DNA of 64,000 bases from positions 25,684,578-25,748,577 of the forward strand of contig OU015533.1 of assembly GCA_907165065.1 (NCBI GenBank), given 5' to 3'. Positions 47,650 to 57,800 of the stretch are shown piece after piece. The stretch's first letter is position 1; every line of letters begins with the position of its first letter. Origin of the DNA: Caprimulgus europaeus. Lineage: Eukaryota; Chordata; Aves; Caprimulgiformes; Caprimulgidae. The position numbers and the translations under genes were made by a program. The notes beneath the pieces were generated by a model. That model ran no database searches. It saw nothing but the letters and a program-made list of their open reading frames with translations, and was not told where the DNA came from.

Positions 47650-48886
47650 ATATTTTTCTTATTATTTTATTGAAAAGGTACATTTAAAAAAATACACAGA
47701 CATTTTACTATTATGGATTGCAGATAAAGACGCTCTAAAAGTTAATTATATTTTTTTTCCTTTTATCCACCTGTTCTCCCCATTATCACATAATTACTTC
47801 AGTCTGAGTACTGCATATTGATATCACCTTTATAAAAGGGTTGGGAAGGTAAGAAGATAGGTGGAGCATTACTGCAATATATTCAGTAAACAGATAATAC
47901 GGTCAATTATAAATATTTTATGTTCTGTACATTATTGCATTAGGGAGCCACAATGTTATGCAGCATCATTACAGAGGAAACTAGTTAGAAATGAAGAAAA
48001 AAATTGATATTTACGTACAAATACATGGATCCATTTTCTTCTTGAACAATGCATGTGAGCTGTGGTAATGTGCAATTGAAAAACTTTTTTTCTCTTTAAA
48101 CATTGCTTAGCAACACCAGTGAAGAAACAACAAAAATAAGTTAAATGAAAGTAGCAAACAAATAGTAATCTTAACTATATGTTATATGGCTTTCTATTTT
48201 TAATTTCTCTAAATAAAGTGTGACACAAAAGAAATAACTAAAAGCTTCAGCGCTGCATTGCTTTCAAACATTTGCACAGAAACTAAAAATATTAAAATCA
48301 GACATATGATACATCTTTAGTACTACACAAGATACACCAGTACTGGGGCCTAGGACAGTACATAATCCCTGTCAACAAGAGCACACTGAAAAAAAGGACG
48401 TAGTTAATTTCTGAGATGTTATCCACAATCAAGCATTTGGTACATCTACCTTTTTTCCCCACATTAGATTACACGCCATTGGTTTTCAGAGAAGTATTTA
48501 CATAAGTGTGAGCGAGGAAGACCCTAGTTTTCAAGTCTGTCAGGAAAATATTTTATGTTCCTTGATTCAAAGGTGCATCATAAACATTGAAAAAAAAATA
48601 GATGCATGAATCTTTAATGGTTTAAATTTTATATGCAATTAAGTTTTTAGTAAATCACACTCTATTTGGATTTAAAAAAGAGACAGAGAGAGACTGAGAA
48701 AGTGAGTTGTCTGGACTCCAAAACGCAGTACCGTCAATGATCAGTTTTATGGTGTGGTTGGTTGAGGTGTCACACTGGATGGCATTTCAAAAGAAAAAGA
48801 CATTTTTCTTTTGAACCCTTGACCTCTTTCCTGCTTTTCTTTTACCCTTTTACTGGCCATAGTGATCTCTTTGTTACATCAATAAA
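47650..48886 (-). other. ZNF385B: ZNF385B 3' untranslated region (inferred extent)
   Basis: Between the stop codon (48887-48889) and the AATAAA at 47666-47671 the sequence is AT-rich with no open frame of note. It contains one TGTAAATA (plus strand TATTTACA, 48495-48502), a match to the Pumilio recognition element, and several ATTTA words on minus. An AGAGAC-type purine repeat lies at 48677-48703. The left end depends on which polyadenylation signal is used. Confidence 0.55.
47666..47671 (-). terminator. Polyadenylation signal AATAAA of ZNF385B
   Basis: The plus strand reads TTTATT, giving AATAAA on minus about 1.2 kb after the stop codon. It is the first canonical signal I see downstream of the stop. 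Cleavage would fall near 47640-47655. Weaker ATTAAA variants occur earlier (for example TTTAAT on plus near 48612), so shorter transcripts are possible. A second AATAAA on minus lies further downstream, near 47594. Confidence 0.6.
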
Positions 48887-49105
48887 TTAGTATGGTGCAA
48901 AAAGTATGGAGGCAGGTGTTGCTCGGATGGGACCATGGCCTGGCCTGAGGAGAGCTGGTGGTATTGCAGGTGCCTGGAACAAGGAGGCAGAGGGACGGGG
49001 AGGAAGGGACAGAGCTGACGATACAGCTGCAGCTGCAGCAAGAGGAGACGAAAGGAAAGCAGGTGCCAGTGGCTTAATCATGTCCTTCTGGAATGCAAGT
49101 TTTGC
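48887..49105 (-). CDS. ZNF385B: ZNF385B terminal coding exon (C-terminal tail)
   Basis: The exon begins after the acceptor TTTATTCCAG (last intron base 49106) and encodes 72 residues, from AKLAFQKDMIKP to RATPASILFAPY, followed by TAA at 48887-48889. Entry is in phase 0, matching the previous exon's end. The tail is rich in Ala, Pro, Ser and Leu, including a five-alanine stretch, and has no finger; it ends in the ILFAPY motif shared by ZNF385 family members. The function of this tail is not evident from sequence. The open frame runs 18 bases further upstream into intron, but the acceptor and family alignment fix the start at 49105. Confidence 0.95.
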   Translation of the reverse strand, partial: AKLAFQKDMIKPLAPAFLSSPLAAAAAVSSALSLPPRPSASLFQAPAIPPALLRPGHGPIRATPASILFAPY

Positions 49106-50721
49106 CTGGAATAAAACACACAAAATAGTAATGTAAATACAGTTTTTCCCATGCCCACTTTCACATGAGGGAAAAAATGAACCCTGACAAAGGGCAGGTC
49201 ATGGTTTATCACAGAAGCCTCGTGTCAGCTGCTTAGAAATTTTACCCACATTATCTTCTTACTCCCAAGGCAGTTAAAGCAACCAAATAATGTATTTAAA
49301 GATACATAAAGCTCTTGAGTGTAGGGGCAATCACACTGATGACGTTTAGAAGGAAGCATAATTTGCAAGTGACCAACATGAAATTATATAAATCATAAAT
49401 GTGCAAGAAATATTAAAAAAAACTTGATTAAGACTTCAGTGTCAAAAGTCAAATTTTCCACTTGCAAAAATAAATTGTGGTCAAGATGGAAACTAGTATC
49501 AGTATAGTCAGCTTGTTACTTGTCAGTGCAGAGGTGCTCTCTTCAAAATAGAAATATTTTTTAAGATCTATATCATAAAGAAGTTTTTCTGAAAGAATTA
49601 TTACTCAGTTTATGATCTACAATGTTTGCTGCTGCTCGTGGTAAAAAAGCTAACCAGAAATATATACACTCCAGTCTCACTGAAAATGGCTTGCACCACA
49701 ATCACATTTCTGGGGGAAAGACACTCAAGTCCTTTATTAGTGGAGGTCTCCCCTTATGCAATACATTATGATGTTTTACACAAATGAAGATTAGTGTGTG
49801 CAGAGCCTATCAAATGGGGAGACTTAGAGAAACCCTGCAGAATTTTCATTTGCCTCTACACAATTACAAAGACATATTAATATTTCAGCTTTTAAAAGCA
49901 AGCTTTTCATATGCTTACTGTTGCACACACACATTTGCATCTCTTTCTTTCCACCCTATAAATTGTTTTTGTGCCATAGGTGGCATGCACTTTTCCCTAA
50001 TGAATAAAATATAGGCTGAGTCATGAGGAAATAAACAGACAATCTGTGGTGTGCTAGAGCCAGCCTGAGCCCCGGCTGCAGCTGACTGCCAGAACCAGCC
50101 TGGGGAATTCCTGGAAATGCAGGTGGGTGTGAAAGGGGAAGGGCTGGGGGCACAAAGGCAGGCAAGGTGTTTTGATAGCCTGTGACAGACACAGCCTGAG
50201 CATGCAGACAGGCAATCAATTCTTCTAAACACCTGATAACTCTTTTGCACCAACATAACACATCTGCACAGCACTCTGTTTTGCTGTATGCAGAGAACGA
50301 GCATTACTATTTTTATATCTTAGCATCTTAGGTCCTTTTCCTTGGCTGCATCTGTCATAACTAAGAGTTATCTCAGGTGCCCAGAAAGACAGAGTATATA
50401 CATTGCAGCCTTTCAAGAAGTGCACTAGTCCAGCAGAGCCAATACCTTTCCATGGGGCACACGGTTCATCAGTTCGTTCCCCATTCCACTGATTATTCCC
50501 TTCTTCCTAGCAGTAAATAACACTTGCATTGCCGTCTGCGTGCCTTTGACTGGGCAGACAGAATACATAACTATCTTCAAATCTGATCCCTGTGCAGATT
50601 CAGCCTGCAGGGAGAGAAACGCTGCGCCAGCGTCAGGTCTGTCATATTCCTGCCTGCATGCAGTGGGAGTCCCCAAGGTCACAAATTCACACAGACAGTG
50701 ATGGGAAATAAAAATACTTAC
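49106..50721 (-). other. ZNF385B intron (1616 bases)
   Basis: Bounded by donor GTAAGT (50721-50716) and acceptor TTCCAG (ending 49106). It holds no recognisable exon or transposon. Open frames at 49915-50304 and 49956-50261 (minus) lie within it and match nothing known. Confidence 0.85.
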
Positions 50722-50823
50722 TGCTAAAATACTTGGGCTGCGCTGCAGTTTGTTGTAAGGACTATACTTAGGTTTCATAGGCTTTCCTGCAACTCTGTCC
50801 TTATGCCTTCGGCTGGAAATGTG
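50722..50823 (-). CDS. ZNF385B: ZNF385B exon completing the last zinc finger
   Basis: The exon encodes 34 residues in phase 0, starting HISSRRHKDRVAGKPMKPKY and ending SPSILA. It opens with the first histidine of the finger, followed by five residues and the second histidine (HISSRRH), completing the Cx2C-x12-Hx5H finger whose cysteines are in the exon at 51922-52100. A basic linker (RRHKDR, KPMKPK) follows, typical of nucleic-acid-binding fingers of this class. The acceptor is TTATTTCAG and the donor GCA|GTAAGT, both strong. The open frame that reads on past the donor, to 50425, is intronic. Confidence 0.95.
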
Positions 50824-51921
50824 CTGAAATAAATATCCTCACATTTAATTATCTGTTTAAACATTTCTCAGTTTTGAGTTTGAAATTGATTTGTCAGCAG
50901 GATATACATAAGCTCCTGTTTGTAAGATAAAGTAGGTTCTTTAGAGAGAGCAAAGATGAGTTTTGCTAAATTAAACATAACAATTTGGAGCACATCAAAT
51001 AGAGAATCAGAAACTAATCAAATATAGCAAATTCTGTGATCCAAGACAGCCTGTGCAAATTATTGATATTTTGGGTAGTATTTCCTTTTCCCACTTGAGG
51101 AGCTTTGAACCAGGCAAAGCTGTAATCACTAGGTCATAGGGATATTCAGAAGTAGGAGGTAAATTTCAGTTTTGCTGATGCTGTTCAGTTGGATAAATAA
51201 TTCAATATCAGCTGAAGGAAGAACCAGTACCCAGGGATATGTCTACACCATGCAATTTAATACTATCTTAGAGATAACTGAAATAACAGGTAACAAGAGG
51301 ACCCATCCACACAGCAGAGCACCATCCAGTTAGATTCCCGTTTGGGTATCAGAAACAACGTATTTTTATTGGCAGAGCTCTGAACCCAGAGCAAATTGGC
51401 TGGGACAAAGCAGAGCTGCACGTTCACACAGTTACGCTGTTAATGATAATATTGCTCTATACAATTCAGATATATCTACAGTATTACCCTCCTGCTGATT
51501 GTCCTAAGTCAATAGATTCAAGTCATATCCTTCTTCTCACATAGTATTTAAAAGTATCCCAGTACACTGAAACAGCACCAAAAGTGAAACTTCAACCCAG
51601 AATTTCTTCCATTCGGGAGACCAAAGTTCAAATCTCTCCCTTAAGCCACAGCAAACTTTTAAACAGGATCTGCTATGTTGTTCATTGATACTGACACCTT
51701 GTCTACCTCTGCTTTACAGCTCTTAAGCCCATTTTTTCCCAGCTGAAACAATTAGATGAACTTGACCTATGGTGAACTATTCAGAAATAGTTGTGGGATG
51801 ACAGAATAGAAATACTAAGTTCACTTTTTTGCCAAAACATCTTCACACAGACCTACATCCCACCTACAATATTGCAATGCAACTAAAAACAACAAAGGAG
51901 TTCCAGATACTTGCAAGCTAC
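50824..51921 (-). other. ZNF385B intron (1098 bases)
   Basis: Bounded by donor CAG|GTAGCT and acceptor TTTCAG. No exon, RNA gene or transposon recognised inside. The donor departs from the GTRAGT consensus at positions +4 to +5. Confidence 0.85.
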
Positions 51922-52100
51922 CTGTTTAAGTTGAATTTCTGAATTAACATGAACATCACAGATTTCACAATGAAACGTCTTGTTCTGCAGTCCTGAGCCT
52001 TTACTGCCATTCTGCACCTTCAGCCGGGATCCAGGTCTAGGGTAAGACTTGATGGGACCAGCACCATTCCGAGCCTCAACCATGGTCTTGTGCTTAGAGC
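51922..52100 (-). CDS. ZNF385B: ZNF385B exon with the end of one finger and the start of the next
   Basis: After acceptor CCCATTAG the exon starts with the last two bases of a split glycine codon, then encodes 59 residues from SKHKTMVEARNGAGPIKSYP to SEIQLKQ. The leading SKH supplies the second histidine of the finger begun in exon 53169-53414. A linker of about 40 residues rich in Gly, Ser and Lys follows, then FHCEICDVHVNSEIQLKQ with the two cysteines (CEIC) of the last finger. The exon leaves in phase 0 just before that finger's first histidine. The donor CAG|GTAGCT is weaker than the others; reading past it adds about a dozen residues before a stop. Confidence 0.95.
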
Positions 52101-53168
52101 CTAATGGGCAAGCAGACACAGGTGAGTTAGTGATCAATGACATACAACCATGTCCGTTAGCCTTGAGACTTTCTGTAACACATTTATCTTCAAGACAGAA
52201 TTGTTGAAGTCACCACAGACTGGGATTAATGATGACACTGGTTTTGGTCAGTGTAGTTCCCACTTGGTTGAGCTAGAGGGAAGCCAGACAATGGGAGAAG
52301 GGTTTGTACAAAAAGGGAACAACAGACACACGGGACCACTGTCTCTCTGTTCGGGTGCAGTGTGTGGCTGTATGGCCAAGGTGTTTGTGGCTTATTCTTC
52401 TGCCAAAATCCATATAGCTGGTAAATCATGACAAAAGCCCAAGCCAAGAGTGGGAGAGGAACCACTGCAATCACTCAAAACCTGCCTAGGAACAGGAATA
52501 CTTCAGTAAGTATCCTTCGATTTGGAAGAAATGGCTGCTTTGGCCATTTCAAGAATGGATCACAGCTGTAAAACCAGCTTCAGTTGTTTGTTTACAAGCT
52601 TTACATTATCAGCACATCACAGAGCACATTAGGGCTTGCTGCTCGTGGCCTTCTAAAGGGAGCATATCTAGCTTAACATCTAGGAAACCTAAGGATCCCA
52701 CCCTAAAGTTATAAAAAATACCAAATAACAAAAGTTACTGTAAATTGTGCCAGCAAAAAAACAGACACCAGAGACAGTGAGGTGCAATATGAAAGAGATA
52801 GAGAAGTGACATTTTAGAGAACGGACATTTTAGAAACCTTAGTGCTACAGAAACCACTACAATCATACTATGATCCTCAATATGAAGCTATGATGGAATC
52901 TGATGAGGTAACATGAACTGTAGGGATTTCATCAACTAAAAGCTTATAGAGTACATGAAGGACATTTCAAAAAAATTTAAAGAGAGCTTTAATAAAATAT
53001 CAATCACCACACATGAAGTTGTTATTAACATAAATGTTTTTGTAGCTTGCCATCATAAGTTTAACCAAAAGACTCATCAGTGGCTACCACAGTGCCAGAA
53101 ACCCAGCTTGTTACACTGAATTCTAAAAATAATACCACACAACTGACTTGCACTGTATGAATACTCAC
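52101..53168 (-). other. ZNF385B intron (1068 bases)
   Basis: Bounded by donor GTGAGT (53168-53163) and acceptor CCCATTAG (ending 52101). A short imperfect duplication, GACATTTTAGA twice, lies near 52808-52836. Nothing else recognised. Confidence 0.85.
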
Positions 53169-53414
53169 CTGTATTGTGGGCTTCTAGTTGTGACAGGGAA
53201 TTCACAGCCACTTTGCATAATGAACAGTAAAGTAGTTTTTTGGCTTTTTCTTCTTCTGACTCAGAAACTGTGCTGGGAGCTCCATTCATGCTCTTGGAGG
53301 ATGAGGCAGGTGTGACAGGTGCGACTGCTGCCACTCCAGGTTTGGGAAGAAAAGGACCCACTTCTGTACTGGACTGCTGACTTGTACTATTGGGTTTTAC
53401 TTTCCCTTTATCTT
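53169..53414 (-). CDS. ZNF385B: ZNF385B exon with Ser/Pro-rich linker and first half of a zinc finger
   Basis: The exon begins after TTCTTTTAG with AA completing a glutamate codon whose G is in the upstream exon. It then encodes 81 residues from DKGKVKPNSTSQQ to QLEAHNT and ends with the G of a split glycine codon at donor GTGAGT. A linker of about 50 residues rich in Ser, Thr, Pro, Val and Ala is followed by an acidic-to-basic stretch (SESEEEKAKK) and then the finger LYCSLCKVAVNSLSQLEAH, with CSLC cysteines and the first histidine. The second histidine is in the next exon. This is the most upstream coding exon in the window. Confidence 0.94.
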
Positions 53415-54014
53415 CTAAAAGAAGAAAAATATGTATGTCATAATATTCTGCACACACAAAAAAATCATACAGTAATAGTCCTGTGGTTTTAGTAAACCTA
53501 ATACAACAAGGGCCAAATTAATCTCATTTTATACAGGACAGTAGCATCCTTGAAATCTCGTTAAAATCCTACCATGAAATATGTGTAATTTGACAAAAGG
53601 GACGATTTCCCTGTTTTTAAGGTTACCAGTGAATATCAATGACTTCAACAAATTCATGCCAGCTGTTGCTGTCATGCTGCAGGTTTGGCCAGCTGAAAGG
53701 AGGCCAAGAGAGCCCAAAGGCAGACAGGGTTAAGGACTGGAGAGCACTCAGAAACATGTGAGCCTTTGCCCTGGGGATTATAAAAATATTTTGAATATAA
53801 TATATTAGCCTTTGGAATGACTCAAGCTTCCCAAAGCCACTGAGAGGATGTTGAGAGGCTCCAGCACCATCTTGACATATGATATCCCTCATTTCAGTTA
53901 CAGGAGTTGATTATGGTACTATAGTACACACATGAACACAGCCGCTAATATTTTTAGGTTCTTCCAAGAACCGTTCCCCACATATCAGAAGATCAGATGG
54001 CTCTGATGTGCATT

Positions 54015-54215
54015 CAGTGCATTTCTGTGTCACTTCACAAGCACAAGTCAATAATCTGTGCTCCTATGAGACAGGTAGACAGGTATTACTTGATTTTACA
54101 GATGGTGATTGCAAGGCCAGAGATTAAATGTCCCAACTGTGCCTAAAGAGGAACTTTGTGCCAGAGCCAGTATTCAAATGTTCCTTGCCTACGTGCTGTC
54201 TACAAGACCTCATTG
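54015..54215 (-). mobile_element. MIR-like ancient SINE remnant
   Basis: Read on plus, CTATGAGACAGGTAG, then GATTTTACAGATGG, GAGATTAAATG, GTGCCAGAGCCAGTATTCAA and CTACAAGACCTCATTGC follow in order the reverse complement of a MIR-type core SINE (CTATGAGGTAGG, TTTTACAGATGGGGAAACTG, GAGATTAAGTGACTTG, GGCAGAGCCAGGATTCGAAC, CACTAGACCAT). The A/B-box end is therefore on the right and the element lies in the same sense as ZNF385B. Divergence is high, as expected for an insertion predating the bird lineage. The family name is by recall; the related amniote SINEs are close alternatives. Confidence 0.65.
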
Positions 54216-54758
54216 CATTTTAAGCTACTCAAATGCAATCCTTGTGATCACAAGCCATACTAGTTGCTGGCAGTAAAACAAGCTCACCTATAAAGAACAT
54301 GGGATGGGAGGGTGACAGTACAGTGGTTCTGGCATGAGCAAGCCTGACAAAATGGACATAAGAAATGATTGTGTAAATGACCTGTTGTCACTCTGAAAAA
54401 CAGGAATCAAATTTTAACTAAGCAAGCAACCTCTTAAAAACTTATATCCTGTTTGAAACCTATGGCATAGTTTTAAATAGTGTTGAACTGATTTGAAAAA
54501 CTAGGTTCTATTTTGAGCACTTGGTTATTTTTAAATATGAGCCCTTGCACTTTATGTTTACAGCTACCAGAATCTATCTTAACATCACTCTGTGTATCAG
54601 GCCAATGCTGTGCTACCAAGAATTCTGAAAACAGGGTTGTACCCTCTACAACAAACACTTAAGAGTGCATATGAACGATGAACAGGCAGCCTGAAACTAC
54701 AACCCACAGTTGTTGGCATATTTCCCAGAAGAACGTTGCAGTACATAAATTTTAGACT

Positions 54759-54850
54759 GTTAAAAACTAGGAGAAAGAAAATTCTAATAAAAGAATTATT
54801 ATTTGTTAAAATAGGAGAAATAAAATTCTAATAAAACCATTATCATTTTT
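54759..54850. repeat. Imperfect 46-base tandem duplication
   Basis: The unit starting GTTAAAAACTAGGAGAAAGA at 54759 recurs as GTTAAAATAGGAGAAATAAA at 54805. Both copies then share AAAATTCTAATAAAA and an ATTAT-type end. A third start (TTTTTAAAATAGC) follows at about 54848 but is not continued. Confidence 0.8.
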
Positions 54851-57800
54851 TAAAATAGCTATAAAATACTTTTAAATTACATTATATGAACTGTATTAAA
54901 CATTAAAAATGATCAAGTACAAAGACTACTGCTAGGACCAAATTAATGACAAAACCAAATTCTGAAGGTATTTTAATTGCTATAGTATGACAAAGGAAAG
55001 TGATGTTAAATCATAGTTTGTAGACTATGCAATTTCCATGTCTCTATAATAATAAGTCACATCTGCAAAAATCCAGAACACATTATATGACTTGTGAGTC
55101 ATCATAAAATACACAGTTTTAATAAATAGCATTTGGTAACATTCAAAATTAAAGAGTTTTCAATATGGAAAGTTCTCAAAGGTGTGAACATCTACAAAGG
55201 AAACATGGTGAACTGCTGCCATTTATGAATTCACATTACAGGAAAACAGACTTCTTGTTCTATGCAATATTATGCCACACTGCAAAAGCCATAATACCAG
55301 GAGGTATGTGAACCTGAGTGCAATAAAGGAAGTTTCCTCAGTATTTTGCATTTGCAGAACTGCAAGCTGTATGTTAATATAGAGAGATGACACTTCTAGT
55401 TTGGGGTTTTTTATGTTGTTTCCCCTTTTTTTTTATGTAAGCGTAAAGATTTGGTGCTTTTGAAACATTTCCTGGAGATAGAAATAATTTCCTCCTGTGA
55501 GAGAGAGGACAGGAAGGGGGCCAGCAGGAATGCCAGCTGACGCACACTGGGGTGGACCCCCAGCCCAAGAGACTGCCTGGTGCAGCAAGTTCACACTCCT
55601 GCCTGCAGCCCCTGGCCTCACTGTTCAAACAGTCTGCAATAAGAGGGAGCAGATTTTTATTTCTTTGTTTTGCCATCAAGCGTCTGTGAAGCGAGATCCA
55701 GAGAAATGGAGTAAGATGGATTTTGCACAGGCCACCAATTACCATTACAGACTGATGGTTTTCCATCGCTGAATTTAACAGAAGATTGAAAAAATGACAG
55801 ATTTCATTTCCCACTTCTCCTCACTTAGCTGGCCACCAGCTGATGTAGTACGTCAAATTTTAAAATCTTCCCTAGATTTACAGTGTTTTCACTATTCATA
55901 ATACAAGGCAATTCTAGAGCACATAATGTGTTACAAGCTAAGAAGAAAACTTCTAGAAAACTAGAGAGAAGTTACCAGCATCCAGCTGGGCTCAATTCTG
56001 CCAGCATCTCAGCTTTTGGAAAGAACCTCAGTTCACATAATAATACCATCATTTGGAAAGCTTCCTGACACAAATAAGCATTTCATCCATGGAGATGTAT
56101 GTGTATAAGGAGAGACACACACCCCGCTATGAATTAATGTTTCCTTCAACCATTCTAAATGCCTAATGTAGAACATCTTTAAAGATCATAATTGTAAGGT
56201 TATTATATAGTTTAACTCCCACAGAAAGTACACTGAGCTAAGTGCATATTTGTCGTTGCAGTGGGGCCAGAATTGGATTTCCTGGCTTCTAAAATCAGAA
56301 AATTGCACTTCTCCAAATGGGCTTTTGATAACAGCTTATTGTTTTCAATGCACAGAATTCAAAACACACTACTTACAGTTTTACGTTTGAGACAGAAATG
56401 ACAAGTATTCAACCGTGCAAAGCATGGGAAATGCAAATTGCATGTATATACAAAGCACAAAGAAGATTACTTGTTTATTTGTACTTATAGCACAGAGCTA
56501 ACAAAAAATATCTCCATGCAGAAATCAGAAATGTAACTGTTAATACCTGCATGCATATCCATACTTCTGAACTGTAATCACTGCATAAAATACATGTAGA
56601 TGGTTGGACGTAGTGGCAGAATTCTAGTCCTCTTGCTATTTCTGAAGGCAAGTATTATTGAGAATGGGCTCAAATTTGCTCCAATTTCCATCTGGGCCAA
56701 GCCCACCAGCGCCAGGCAGAAGCCAAACAAGTGCATGAGTGAGTCTCCCCTGCCCAGGACCAGGGCTGTTCCTCTGGTTTCTGCTGTACCACTCAGCAGA
56801 GCACAGGTGGAAGCAGGAGATCACAGTGGCACCAACCTCTTCCCAGAAAACTGCAGCTGTGATTCAACCTGAGTCAGGGTCAGGTTGAAATGCTTACATC
56901 GTAACCCTCATGCAAGGGGTTCATTTAAAATCTAACTTGTACTGTTGCACTGTAGCCGATGATGTTCTTTTTCCACACAGAAAGGCCATATTTCATCTGT
57001 GTTAAATTCCTGTCTTTAAATTAAGTCTCCCTTTTCCTCAAGACTCCAGAGAAGTAAATCAATGGTTTACTTCAAGTTCTTACTGAAGCCTGAATTTATT
57101 TTGAAACAGAGCCCAAGGATAAAGTAAAGCTAGCTAATTAAGTTTTGCTTTGGGCTCAGTAATATCAATGCTCTTGTCACATACTTACAACTGTTTCGAT
57201 TCTGGTTTGGTGTTGTTTTTACATATTTCTGGCTGTTTGCCTTATGTTTGTGCCAGCACTATGTTAGAATTCAAGACTTACTTATCTAGTCAGTACTGCC
57301 TCATTTCAGCCATATGTACCAAGGTCAGGACACAGTGCAGGAGAACATCTGACAGGTTCAAATCTAGCAGGTTCTCACTCCCAGAGCGAGATAAGTTTAA
57401 GAGATTTACCAATCTTTTCAGGTCATGCCACTCTCACTACAGTTGCTATGGCATAATCTACAGGACCTGCCTGTTAATGCTGAAATACTAGTCCAGCTAA
57501 GTGAAAGGGTTTTGCTCGGGCTCAAAAAGGGGTGAAAGTGTTGCCATAAAACTTCTTCCCCCTGACTCAGCCTGAATCTCTTCTTTTCAGTTGTTTTCTT
57601 TCCCGGTGAACAACTGAACATGAATGCTCTGCCCCTGCTCATAGTACAGCGATCAATGCAGTCCATGCAGAAAGCAAAAATAATTATTTCACATCCCCCA
57701 CAACCATTCCATTAAGCAGCTTGCTTAATATGGTACCTTTAAGAGAGATCATTTGGTTTACTTTCTGATTTGTGTAAATTGTTTACTATTTTATAACATA

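Noticed and set aside
55374-55814. 146-codon minus-strand open frame in the large ZNF385B intron, same strand as the gene
   Set aside because: No resemblance to the ZNF385B protein, no finger motif and no family match; treated as chance.
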